This document shows, piece after piece, positions 18,747 to 27,231 of a stretch of DNA of 64,000 bases. The stretch is from Acidobacteriota bacterium. Lineage in GTDB: Bacteria > Acidobacteriota > Terriglobia > Terriglobales > Acidobacteriaceae. Within the stretch, counting starts at the first letter, position 1, and each line of letters starts with the position of its first letter. Both the position numbers and the translations under genes were made by a program. The notes under the pieces were generated by a model. The model made no database searches and was not told the origin of the DNA. It worked only from the letters and a program-made list of their open reading frames with translations. The stretch spans positions 31,508 through 95,507 of the forward strand of contig JABCZL010000021.1 in the NCBI GenBank assembly GCA_013289685.1, written 5' to 3'.

Positions 18747-18988
18747 GGCAAATTCCGCGAAAATCGGTTCTGCGAATAGCCGGCCCTAACGCCGCTGGAA
18801 GCCGATGTTAGTTCCGCTTAGGCCCGAAGTCAATCGGAAGCCTCAAGTCCCCACCCCTCTGCATCTCCCTTCGCAACGCCCCCCGAGGCCTCCCCCACGG
18901 CACTCCGCCCGGCCCCAGGTTTCGTGCTACTCTATGCCATTCTTGGGCCGGCGCCTTCCCGCGGGTCGGGCGCTACCTGGCATGAGCG

Positions 18989-20791
18989 ATGAAATACTGC
19001 CCTGCATGTAACAAGACGTATCCCGGCGAATACAGCGTCTGTCCGGGGGATCAGACTGGTCTGCAAAGCGTTCACGAGCTTCAGCCCGGGATGATCATTC
19101 GCAATAAGTACCAGATTCTGGATCGCATCGGCATTGGCGGCATGGGCGTCGTCTACCGTGGCCGGCACCTCACCTTCAACGAGGTGTGCGCCATCAAGAT
19201 CGTCAACGAAGCCATCGCCGGAGATCAGAATTTCCTGCAGCGCTTTCAGACCGAAGCCGTAGTCACCCGCAAACTCCGCCATCCCAACGCCGTCCGAGTC
19301 GACGACTTCGACTACACCGAGGACGGCCGTCCCTTCATCGTCATGGAATTGGTGGAGGGCAAGAACATCGGCGAGATCCTCCAGGAGCAGGGCCCATTGC
19401 GCGTTCCGCGCGCGGTTCGCGTTGCAACGCAAGTGGCGCGCGCCCTGGGCGTCGCTCACAAGCTCGGGGTCGTGCATCGCGATATCAAGCCCGGCAACAT
19501 CATCCTCACCACCGACGAGCAGGGTCAGGAAACCGCCAAGGTCCTCGATTTCGGCATCGCCAAACTCCGCGAAGCCGCGGGAGACGCCAACCCAGGCATG
19601 ACCATGACGGGCATGGTGGTGGGCACTCCTCTTTATATGTCTCCCGAGCAGTTCATGGGAAAAAAGGCCGCGGGAGAAATCGACGGCCGCACGGATATTT
19701 ATTCCCTCGGTGTGGTGCTCTATCAAATGGTCACCGCGCAGTTGCCCTTTGACGGCGACACCCCGTATTCCCTGATGCTGCAGCACATCCAGGGAACCGT
19801 GCGGCCACCGCACGAACTTGCCCCCGAGTTGCACATTCCGGAGTCGCTCTCACAAGTGATTCTGAAAGCCATCGACAAGTCGCGAGACCAGCGATATCAG
19901 ACTGCCGAAGAACTGATTGCGGCACTGGATCAAGTCGCCAGCGATCAGCCCATAAGCCAGCAGGTGACGAACCCGGCCGGCGTCATAAGTCAGCCGCCGC
20001 CCAGCCAGCCGCCGCCCAGCCAAGTCGTGAAAGCACCGGTCTCGACCGTCGCGGCCCCACGTACGGCTCCGGCCTCGAAGGTTTCACCGACCCCTCCGAA
20101 AACTCAACCTTCGGTGGCGCCGACTGTCAGGACTACAGCGCCCGCGCCGATTCCGTCTGTGAGTCCGACGGTTGCGGCGCCACCGCCTTCAGCCCGCATC
20201 GCCACTGCATCGCCGGCAAGCTCCGTGCTCGTGAAGAGCGCGGAGCAGCATGTGCTTCTCCAGCCTCGAAAGTTCCGGCTCAAGCACTTTCTCATCCTGG
20301 TTGTTTTGCTTTTGGCGGCCGGATTGGTCGCGGGCGTTGGATATCTGAAATTCCAGACTCTTCGCCGAACTCAAATTGAGAAAGCCGTCTATGACCAGTT
20401 GAGTTCCGCGCCGTCGCTCACTCTTCGCCAGGCCGCGCTCAGAGTGTCCGTGTCCGACAAACGGGAAGTGACGCTCGATGGCGCCGTGACCAGCCCAGAC
20501 GATCTCCAGTTAGCCGTGGACGCAGCCGCGAAGGTTCCTGGCGTAGCCAACGTGATCAATCGCGTCGTGGTGGCTCCGCTGACTCCGGTGAAAGTTCCGG
20601 TCACTGAAACCCCCGAGTCCCTCATCAGCGATGGGAATAAATATTTGGATGATGGCAAGTATGACGACGCGATCCAATGCTTCTCCAAAGCGGCAGCAGC
20701 GGATCCCACCAACAAAACCGCACAGGATCTAAAAGATCGCGCCACCCGCGCGAAACAAACGGAAGAGCTACTGCTCAAGAATCGCCAGTAG
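18989..20791 (+). CDS. Membrane Ser/Thr protein kinase with zinc ribbon, BON-like and TPR
   Basis: A 600-aa kinase. Residues 1-21 form a zinc-ribbon-like element (CPAC at 4-7, then VCPGD). The kinase domain has GIGGMGVVYRG (48-58), Lys70, VVHRDIKPGN (161-170, Asp165), DFG (187-189) and SPEQ (218-221). A Pro/Ala-rich linker with duplicated SQPPP units (about 330-400) leads to a membrane segment (about 433-454). The outside part has a BON-like domain (462-530, with VTLDGAVTSPDDLQLAVDAA) and a TPR near the end (YLDDGKYDDAIQCFSKAAA). It should sense envelope conditions and phosphorylate cytoplasmic targets. The start has only a weak Shine-Dalgarno; the zinc ribbon supports it. Confidence 0.9.
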   Translation: MKYCPACNKTYPGEYSVCPGDQTGLQSVHELQPGMIIRNKYQILDRIGIGGMGVVYRGRHLTFNEVCAIKIVNEAIAGDQNFLQRFQTEAVVTRKLRHPNAVRVDDFDYTEDGRPFIVMELVEGKNIGEILQEQGPLRVPRAVRVATQVARALGVAHKLGVVHRDIKPGNIILTTDEQGQETAKVLDFGIAKLREAAGDANPGMTMTGMVVGTPLYMSPEQFMGKKAAGEIDGRTDIYSLGVVLYQMVTAQLPFDGDTPYSLMLQHIQGTVRPPHELAPELHIPESLSQVILKAIDKSRDQRYQTAEELIAALDQVASDQPISQQVTNPAGVISQPPPSQPPPSQVVKAPVSTVAAPRTAPASKVSPTPPKTQPSVAPTVRTTAPAPIPSVSPTVAAPPPSARIATASPASSVLVKSAEQHVLLQPRKFRLKHFLILVVLLLAAGLVAGVGYLKFQTLRRTQIEKAVYDQLSSAPSLTLRQAALRVSVSDKREVTLDGAVTSPDDLQLAVDAAAKVPGVANVINRVVVAPLTPVKVPVTETPESLISDGNKYLDDGKYDDAIQCFSKAAAADPTNKTAQDLKDRATRAKQTEELLLKNRQ

Positions 20792-20798
20792 CCTGCAC

Positions 20799-20936
20799 CT
20801 AAACCGCTGCGCGTCCTTCCGCACCCTTCCTGCCGGCATTGTCCTTTGAGTTGACTTCCGCTTTGTTGACCAACAGCAGCTCCGCAATATCCTTATAGCC
20901 ATTCGCTGCCGCCAAGTGTATCTCGTTATTCGGCCA
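20799..20936 (-). pseudogene. Ankyrin-repeat remnant in frame with the HEAT gene
   Basis: Forty-five codons read as an ankyrin repeat (EIHLAAANGYKDIAELLL, then NKAEVNSKDNAGR) ending in a degenerate tail and TAG. The frame is the same as that of the HEAT protein just upstream, but two consecutive TGA codons (20942-20937) separate them. There is no start codon or ribosome binding site. It is best read as a decayed C-terminal ankyrin domain of the upstream gene, or the start of a truncated ankyrin gene. Confidence 0.6.
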
Positions 20937-20939
20937 TCA

Positions 20940-21413
20940 TCAATTTGACGCAGCCAGACACGTGGGCCGCGGTGGGGGCGTCTCACCCATTCGTTTTAAA
21001 GCCATCCGGATGGCCGGTGCAGATGTTAGGTCTCCGTGAAGGCAATCCACCTCAGGCAATAGCTTCAGAAGAACTGGAACGGCAACCTTGGCACGAGGCC
21101 CCAGGTGTCCCAAAGAGGCTGCCACAAAGAACCGAACGGAGTCTTCATTGGTACTCAGGAGGGAAACTAATTCTTTTAACGTTGCATCGTCGATCTCTTC
21201 GGGATCAATACTACGTGTCAAATCAGAAAGACGCTTGGCGGCGTTCGTTCTGATTGTTAAAGTTCCTCCCGTTTGTATGCTCACTATCGTCTCTTCGAGT
21301 TGTCCCTTGGACACAGCGCGACCTGTTGACTGTGCCCCAGAACCTAACGCAGAAACCAACGTGGCGGCAAGAACCGAAAACCGCAGCAAAGGCAATCGGA
21401 TGATTTTTGCCAT
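20940..21413 (-). CDS. Secreted HEAT-repeat protein, probably truncated
   Basis: A 157-aa protein. Signal peptide at 1-27 (LRFSVLAATLVSALGSGAQS). The mature region has alpha-helical HEAT-like units (LKELVSLLSTNEDSVRFFVA, LGHLGPRAKVAVPVLLKLLP). It ends with TGA TGA, after which an ankyrin repeat continues in the same frame, so the original product may have been HEAT plus ankyrin. Both repeat types mediate protein binding; the partner is unknown. The upstream region has only a GAGAAAG-type Shine-Dalgarno. Confidence 0.6.
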   Translation of the reverse strand: MAKIIRLPLLRFSVLAATLVSALGSGAQSTGRAVSKGQLEETIVSIQTGGTLTIRTNAAKRLSDLTRSIDPEEIDDATLKELVSLLSTNEDSVRFFVAASLGHLGPRAKVAVPVLLKLLPEVDCLHGDLTSAPAIRMALKRMGETPPPRPTCLAASN

Positions 21414-21536
21414 ACGTGGTCTTTCTCTTTCGTCAGGGAACCCTCCATGTCACGTTAACGGGCATCGTCCCGCCTGAAAGGTTTGGATTCACGGTAGTGG
21501 CCGGTCGCAACGTTACTCGCCCTGGATGCAACCGCG

Positions 21537-23168
21537 TCACGACCCCTGACTGAATGCTTCCTTCGCGACCTGCGCCTCCGTCTGGTCCGCTGCGGCCTGC
21601 TGATCTTCCAGAGCCTTCGCCGCGCTCGCGTCCGGCGGTGGCGGCGGTACATCCGACGCGGTCGTCTTGGTATCGGGAGCCTTCGGCAGCCCGCCGGTTC
21701 CCTGTTTCGACGACAACTCCTTCATCCCGTTGTCCAGTTGCTCCTGGAAATGATTGTGCATTTCCTGCAAATCATCCACCCCAACAGCCACTTGTTTCCC
21801 CGGCGCGCAATCCGTCTTCTTGCTGCTGGAGACACTCACCGTCACTTTCCGGTCGTTATCGGGCGTATCCGTAATGCGTGTGATTACGTCTCCCGAGGAC
21901 AGCTGGCATTCCTGCCCATCGGCCGCCACGGCCAGATCGGTGTCCACCACGAACGTTCGTCTCGCCGGATCCAGTGCGGGCGGTACTTCCCCGCTGGCCT
22001 GCGTAGTGGTCGCCGAACCCTGCCCCTGTGCACTCCCGGCACTTGTGGCCGCCGGTTGCGCTGCTGCCGCCTGTTCTGCGGCGAGCTGCGCCTTCACTTC
22101 TTCCGCAATCGCTGCTTTGACTTCAGGCGTCAGAGTCACCGCGCCCGAACTTGCCGCCGGAGCATCGCCGCCCCCGTTACCCTGGTCGGCAGGCTGACCC
22201 GAAGCGTTGTCCCCGGCTGCGGCAGCCGCCGCCGCCACGTGGGCCTGATACGCCGCCTGCAGACTGGCAGAGAGCAAATAATCCGTCAGCCAGAACGCTG
22301 CCGAAGGATAGGTAGGATACGGCGCAAAATATCCGCCGTAGTATCCGTACCACGGCGCTCCGCCCCAGCCCCACCCGTAATAAACCGGCGCGGGCCATGG
22401 ATTATAGGCCCACCCGTAATACGCAGGCCCGTAGTAGTACGCAGGCGTGTAACCGTAGTAGCAGCAGTATCCCCCATAGGAGTACGAGCGGTACACGGTG
22501 GTATAGCTCCTGTTATTCACCACCACCGTCCGCGAAACGTAGGTGCGCCCGCCGCGCGTGACATAGGGCCTCTGCACGTAGCCCGAATGCTTGCCCGTGG
22601 TTACAATGTGCGCACCGTTGTGCGTGCTCTCGATCCGGCGGCTTCCGTTGAGCCCGTGCTCAATGTGCATGCCATTTCGATTGATGGAACGGATCTGTCC
22701 ATTGGGTCGGATGCTCGCCGTCCCGCCGCCATGCAGTGACACCTGCTTCCCCGGAAGCGGTCGGCTCGTCGTCTTCGCCACGCCGCCAGTTCCACCTTTC
22801 CCCCCGTTGGTGCCGCCCGGCTTTCCCATGCCAGAGTTCGGACCCGTTCTCCCCACGTTGCCGCCTTTGCCCACATTTCCGGTCCCGGTCTTGCCGGCTG
22901 TACCCGTTCCAGTCTTGCCAACGCCCGCGTGTCCCGTTGCAGTTCCAGGCCTGCCCGCGGTGGACGGGTGAGTTCCCGTTGTGGAGTGGCTGGTCGAAGG
23001 ATGCGCTGCCGGAGCATTATGCGGCGCACTCACATGCGGTGCTGGTGCTTTTGGCGCTGGGGGCGCCTTCTTCTGATCTGCGGACACATCGACCACGGCT
23101 CCGGCGAGCAACAGCACAAGCACCACGGAGGCCTGCAGAATCGTTTCACGACGCGGGACAAAGTTCAT
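21537..23168 (-). CDS. Secreted Gly/Tyr-rich hypothetical protein
   Basis: A 543-aa exported protein with an AGGAGTG Shine-Dalgarno and a signal peptide (LQASVVLVLLLAGAVVDVSA). Regions in order: Pro/Ala/His-rich (35-80), Gly/Thr/Lys-rich (80-165), a short strand-rich part with QIRSINRNGMHIEHGLNG, a Tyr/Gly/Pro-rich part with repeated YYG motifs, an Ala/Gln-rich part, and a more globular C-terminal domain (RRTFVVDTDLAVAADGQECQ) ending in an Ala/Gln helix. The composition suggests an envelope or surface protein. I recognise the type from acidobacterial genomes but not a function. Confidence 0.7.
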   Translation of the reverse strand: MNFVPRRETILQASVVLVLLLAGAVVDVSADQKKAPPAPKAPAPHVSAPHNAPAAHPSTSHSTTGTHPSTAGRPGTATGHAGVGKTGTGTAGKTGTGNVGKGGNVGRTGPNSGMGKPGGTNGGKGGTGGVAKTTSRPLPGKQVSLHGGGTASIRPNGQIRSINRNGMHIEHGLNGSRRIESTHNGAHIVTTGKHSGYVQRPYVTRGGRTYVSRTVVVNNRSYTTVYRSYSYGGYCCYYGYTPAYYYGPAYYGWAYNPWPAPVYYGWGWGGAPWYGYYGGYFAPYPTYPSAAFWLTDYLLSASLQAAYQAHVAAAAAAAGDNASGQPADQGNGGGDAPAASSGAVTLTPEVKAAIAEEVKAQLAAEQAAAAQPAATSAGSAQGQGSATTTQASGEVPPALDPARRTFVVDTDLAVAADGQECQLSSGDVITRITDTPDNDRKVTVSVSSSKKTDCAPGKQVAVGVDDLQEMHNHFQEQLDNGMKELSSKQGTGGLPKAPDTKTTASDVPPPPPDASAAKALEDQQAAADQTEAQVAKEAFSQGS

Positions 23169-23879
23169 CGCACACTCCTGGCTATCAATTCCTCTTTTAA
23201 TTGTGACGTCACCAACCGAAACGTTTCAGCCTATCGAAATTAGTCAACTCTGCCGACGCATACCCCAGCCCATGGCCACTGCACATTGGCCCTTCGCAAG
23301 CAGTAGGATGCGGTAATTCATAGACTAGATGAGGAAATCCCGATCGTCGTCGGTCTCCCCCTGAACGCCCTGGACACGGATTCCCTGCGGCGTCGGAGTG
23401 ATGGCAATTTTGATCCCGGCCCCTGTGCAAGTCAAGCAAAATCCCGGTCTGCACCGGCCGCGTTCCCGTGCCTGTCGCGGCACGGGTGCCCCATTTCTCG
23501 CGCGTTCTTTGCGCGAGAAAGCCTGCCCTGAGCGAAGCCGAAGGGTGGGGATTTTCGACAGAGCGAAGCCGAAGGGGCGTAGCCCTGGGTAAAGTGGGAA
23601 AACAGAACAAGTCCCGGGACGGCACAGGCTCTCGCGCACACTCTTTTCGCACCCTTGCAGACCGAGACCCAACTCTCACGGAACCGGCTGCACCCACGTC
23701 CGATTCCCATGTTTACGCCGCATCCCGCCATGGTTCACTGGCGGATACGCCTCTCAGCTTTCTTCGCGGTGGCCTGCGCGACTGGAGTTATAATCCTGCG
23801 TCGGGCGAGCGTGTCCCGAAAGCAATCAGCGCGAACACGAAAATCCTCGGTCGATTGTGAAGGAAACCACCATCAGGAA
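23169..23879. other. Long intergenic region at the left border of the T6SS island
   Basis: About 710 bases without a convincing gene between divergent genes. It includes a palindromic repeat cluster (23410-23600). One minus-strand frame ending at 23325 has a protein-like tail (GAGIKIAITPTPQGIRVQG) but runs into the repeat and has no start site. The promoters of both flanking genes are presumably here. Confidence 0.5.
23410..23600. repeat. CPERSRR-type mosaic palindromic intergenic repeat
   Basis: Two strong hairpins: CCCGTGCC/GGCACGGG (23465-23472 and 23479-23486) and TTTCTCGCGC/GCGCGAGAAA (23494-23503 and 23511-23520). They are followed by the 14-mer GCGAAGCCGAAGGG twice within 45 bases. 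Translation across it gives the CPERSRR / LRSGQ residues that mark a widespread class of intergenic repeats in environmental bacteria. Not a gene. Confidence 0.7.
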
Positions 23880-25433
23880 ATGAAATTCGGAGAAAAATAC
23901 GACCTTCAGGAGTCACTCACCACCGGTGGGGTAGAAACGTTTGTCGCCAACGACAAAATCAGAGGTGAGCGCGTACTGGTGCATATTTTGCACTGTGACC
24001 CCCAGAAGCCCAACCAGCCCACCGTGCAATGGGTTCTTGAGTCCTTCCGCCGTCTCGCCCCAGAACCCGCCGGGCTCGTGCTGGAAACCGGCCGGTACAG
24101 TGGAACGCTCTACGCCTACCTGGTCACCAAGTTGCCGGAGGAAACCGCACTCCGTCGTTGGGTGCAACAGTACGAATCTCAACCGCGGGATACCCGTGAG
24201 ACTCCAGCGCCCGTCACAGTGCCGGCTCCGCCAACGCCAGCTCCTCCAACTCCGCCCCCACCTGCGGACCTGGCACCGACCGAACCTCCACATGTTCCCG
24301 GTCCAGTCACACAATTACTCCGGACTTTTGAATCGCAATCCCGATCCGCCGTGCCCGGGGTTGCTTCGAAACCAGCCGAACCGCCTGCTCCGAATCTCAC
24401 CCCAGCGCCGGACCCCCTCCGCGCGGCGCCTCTCTGGAGTCCGGAAAAGGAGCCAGAACCTCCGCAATTCACAGTCCCGCCAAGATCGACGCCTGATATC
24501 AATCGGCCATCTGGCCCCTTTCGTCCCGATTTAGCAGCCAAGAATTTTCCTCCCGATCCTGCCCCCTCGTCAGCCGGCCCTAAACCAGGCGAGTTCACGA
24601 GTTTTTTCCAGGGCCCATTTCGCGGAGACCGTCCGTCGGATGTTCCTGCTTTATCTTCCTCGCCACCTCTGCCCCAGGAGCCTCCGAAAAAAAACGTGGG
24701 CGACTTCACCGCCATGTTCGGCTCGGTGAAATCGCAGCCGCAGCAAGAAGAACCGCCTCCGAGCAAAGGAATCGCGGGAAACGAGCCTGCCGGCACGGGA
24801 TTCACCGGATGGTTCACCCCAGAGTCTCCCTCGCGGACCTCCAGTACAACCCCGCCTTCCATGGGCCTGCCGCGGCCTAAGGTCGATTCCGGGCCCATCT
24901 TTCCCGAGCCCGCCAAAGAGCCCTTCTCCCCGCCACCACCAATGTCCTATGTCGCGCCCGCCCCGCCGATTTTTCCGGTTCCGACGCCTCCGAGTCCGCC
25001 CATGCCGAAGCTCCCCGTAGCAGCACCCTCCGGGGCAGCCGCTGAAGGTGCCACGAATGCATTTTCTCGCCCGGTCAGCGAACCGGCTCCCGTTGCGCCG
25101 CCGCCCCCCAGCGGTCCGAGTCCCTACACGGAGATTATTTCGGTAAAGAGCATGAATCCCTCAGCCGATCCCGCAGGCGAATCCAAGGAATCGCCGGCCC
25201 CATCGATGGCCCCGCCCGCGTTTGCCATGCCGCCCATGCCCGCGGCTCCCAAGACGCCAGCGCCGCCGCCCGCGCCAAAAATGACAGCGCCCAAAGCACC
25301 CAAAGCTCCGAAGGCTCCCAAGGTGGATGTTCCAGAGCCGCCGCCAGTCTCCTACTGGCCGCTGATCCTGACTCTCACAGTTCTATTCTTTATTGCCGTT
25401 CTGCTGGTGCTCTATTTTTGGCTGAGACCCTGA
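23880..25433 (+). CDS. Tail-anchored proline-rich protein with kinase-N-lobe-like domain
   Basis: A 517-aa protein. The ATG at 23880 is chosen because the protein-like sequence begins there (MKFGEKYDLQESLTTGGVET) and the 75 upstream codons cross repeat DNA. Residues 1-100 resemble the N-lobe of a PknB-like kinase, but the catalytic Lys position reads VLVHIL and no C-lobe follows. A long Pro-rich, probably disordered region holds three similar short motifs, GEFTSFF (about 237), GDFTAMF (274) and GFTGWF (307). The last 30 residues form a membrane anchor (PLILTLTVLFFIAVLLVLYF). It borders the T6SS island next to tssK. Inference: a scaffold or adaptor rather than an enzyme. Confidence 0.65.
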   Translation: MKFGEKYDLQESLTTGGVETFVANDKIRGERVLVHILHCDPQKPNQPTVQWVLESFRRLAPEPAGLVLETGRYSGTLYAYLVTKLPEETALRRWVQQYESQPRDTRETPAPVTVPAPPTPAPPTPPPPADLAPTEPPHVPGPVTQLLRTFESQSRSAVPGVASKPAEPPAPNLTPAPDPLRAAPLWSPEKEPEPPQFTVPPRSTPDINRPSGPFRPDLAAKNFPPDPAPSSAGPKPGEFTSFFQGPFRGDRPSDVPALSSSPPLPQEPPKKNVGDFTAMFGSVKSQPQQEEPPPSKGIAGNEPAGTGFTGWFTPESPSRTSSTTPPSMGLPRPKVDSGPIFPEPAKEPFSPPPPMSYVAPAPPIFPVPTPPSPPMPKLPVAAPSGAAAEGATNAFSRPVSEPAPVAPPPPSGPSPYTEIISVKSMNPSADPAGESKESPAPSMAPPAFAMPPMPAAPKTPAPPPAPKMTAPKAPKAPKAPKVDVPEPPPVSYWPLILTLTVLFFIAVLLVLYFWLRP

Positions 25434-25476
25434 CCGCACGCACATCGCAGGAAAAAGCAAATCATTTACAACAAAA

Positions 25477-25524
25477 GACACGAAGTATCACGAAGGCCTT
25501 GATTGCAGTTGCCTCCTTCGTGTC
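25477..25524. repeat. Imperfect inverted repeat between convergent genes
   Basis: GACACGAAG (25477-25485) and CTTCGTGTC (25516-25524) face each other inside a sequence resembling the common GACACGAAGG...CCTTCGTGTCCTTAGTGG dispersed repeat. It sits between the ends of a rightward and a leftward gene and may help terminate both. Confidence 0.45.
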
Positions 25525-25567
25525 CTTAGTGGTAAATGCCTTCAGATTGAGGGGCTACTAAATCTCC

Positions 25568-26920
25568 TCACCCCGCCTGCGGAAGCAGAATCAGCAACTC
25601 CAGCGTCGGATTCGGAAGCTCCCCCGGAACGTACGCCGCAAAGTTGCGCGCGCGGTTGACCGCTTCCCAAGCCGGCCCCGACTGGTTTAACGCAAAATAC
25701 TGATACTTCAACTTCACCGGAATCGCGCTCGGAGGACTGCTCAGATGACGCAACTGAATTCCCGGCAAAGCCTGCCGCACCAGGTGTTCAATGTGCGTTG
25801 CCGAACAAGCCTTTACCAACTGCGGCACTTTTTGAATGATGGTCTCTTCCGTGGTCTCCGCGCTCACCGCCAGGTACATGCGCGTATTGACCAGATATTT
25901 GTCCTGGTCGATGGCCGTCCCATAAATCGAGTCCTGCACCAATTTCAACGGCAGTGACACAAGATTGGTCGGCACAACCGTTTCCAGCAGCGATCGCAGC
26001 TTCTCGTCGAGCTCTGAAAAGACCGGCCCCAGGGAATCATGCACGTAGAGCGGCAGATCGCGCGGCCGCAGTTTCTGCGAAAACGTCGTCAGCGATCCCG
26101 CCAGTGAAACCATCGTCCCATACAACTCTTCAGGGTGTCCCATCTTGCTCTCGTAGAGATGGGAGAAGGCCGGAAAGTTCGAGTTCACCGTATACAGCAG
26201 CCAGAAGTTGGCAATGTCCGATGCGGTGAAATCCGCCAGGCTCTGATTCTTCTGCCGCCGCCCCGCCGACAGCTGCGTGCTGCGCGCGGACAGCAGTTCC
26301 ACCATGCCGCGCAACAGACCCACCAGATATTCGCTCGCGCCGATCTCGATGAGCGGCGGAATGAACCGCGGATTCAGTTGAAACGTGCCCGCCGGCGTCC
26401 GTTCCACATTGGCGATGCGCAGCACCGACGACCCTTCGCGGTTTTCCGATTCCGCCAGCAGCCGCATATTTTTTCGCGCTACCTGAATCGGCTTCTCGCT
26501 CGCTCCCGTATTCTCGTCGCGAAAGGCCGCCACTTCCGCCAGGTATCGTGTGCCGCCTTCTTTTCCGGTGGAAACATTCAGGCCGCGTTGCCGGTAATCC
26601 GGAATCGCCAGGTAAATGTCGAGGCTCTTCGTCCCCGGATCGAAGAATTCTTCCAGCGACTTCGACGGCGGCGGCGCGTCCGCCTCCGGAACCTCGAACA
26701 TCAGGCCATCCGGAAAAATCCCCGTAGCGCGCGACACCGCAAACTGCCCATCGGTCAGCAGTTCCGCATTGATTGCCAGTTCCCGAAAACCCCACGGACA
26801 AAACTTAAGCGCCTGCAGACGAAAATTGAGCGCGTCCTCGATGAAGCGGTCCTGCAACTGCAGATGCTGCGGCGTCAGGAACGTGCCTTTGGTCCAGAGA
26901 ACTGGTTTTAGCTGCTTCAT
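25568..26920 (-). CDS. tssK: T6SS baseplate protein TssK (first copy)
   Basis: A 450-aa protein of the usual TssK (ImpJ/VasE) length. The N-terminal signature KPVLWTKGTFLTPQHLQLQD and the middle ENTGASEKPIQVARKNMRLL and DFTASDIANFWLLYTVN match the family, as does the C-terminal YVPGELPNPTLELLILLPQ. In characterised T6SSs TssK trimers link the baseplate to the TssLM membrane complex in the cytoplasm. A second TssK lies at 58842-60197, clearly homologous but well diverged. This copy stands apart from the other structural genes, between the Pro-rich protein gene and a small ORF. The start has a poor Shine-Dalgarno. Confidence 0.93.
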   Translation of the reverse strand: MKQLKPVLWTKGTFLTPQHLQLQDRFIEDALNFRLQALKFCPWGFRELAINAELLTDGQFAVSRATGIFPDGLMFEVPEADAPPPSKSLEEFFDPGTKSLDIYLAIPDYRQRGLNVSTGKEGGTRYLAEVAAFRDENTGASEKPIQVARKNMRLLAESENREGSSVLRIANVERTPAGTFQLNPRFIPPLIEIGASEYLVGLLRGMVELLSARSTQLSAGRRQKNQSLADFTASDIANFWLLYTVNSNFPAFSHLYESKMGHPEELYGTMVSLAGSLTTFSQKLRPRDLPLYVHDSLGPVFSELDEKLRSLLETVVPTNLVSLPLKLVQDSIYGTAIDQDKYLVNTRMYLAVSAETTEETIIQKVPQLVKACSATHIEHLVRQALPGIQLRHLSSPPSAIPVKLKYQYFALNQSGPAWEAVNRARNFAAYVPGELPNPTLELLILLPQAG

Positions 26921-27100
26921 AGCATCGCGCCGCGCGCCCAGTCGGACTGGAGATGTCTCTCAGCCCATTCTCGGCACGGCTGCCCACAATAACAATTCCT
27001 GAGCCAGGAAGCAAAGGGCAAATCGGCAAGAAACGACGACAGGTGGGAAAAAGCAGTCTTTTATGCTGCGCAGGATTTCGAATCGAGGACTGCCTGGAAG

Positions 27101-27224
27101 TTTGCCGAAAAACTCGCTTTTGTCGGTGCTACCGTGGAAGAGCGGCCCTGGCCGCGTAAGACGTTGAAAATTAATCCGGGCTTCAAGCCCCTGAGGCCGC
27201 TGAACCGAGTTTTTCAGCAAACTG
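27101..27224. repeat. Intergenic repeat family I, copy A
   Basis: A 124-base element sharing TGTCGGTGCTACCGTGGAAG, the GCGGCC core, CGTAAG.CGTTGAAAAT and the end CCGAGTTTTTCAGCAAACTG with the element at 50699-50832, in the same orientation. It includes small palindromes (GGGCTTCAAGCCC). It lies in the 311-bp gap between the phage-like small gene and tssK. Confidence 0.8.
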
Positions 27225-27231
27225 CTAGGCG

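Noticed and set aside
20768..20986. 72-codon minus-strand frame overlapping the ankyrin remnant
   Set aside because: The overlapping frame encoding the ankyrin repeat is much more protein-like; this one is Arg/Thr-rich shadow.
23325..23672. 115-codon minus-strand frame with a protein-like tail GIKIAITPTPQGIRVQ
   Set aside because: Most of the frame is palindromic repeat DNA and no start is present; the tail might be a gene remnant but is too short to name.
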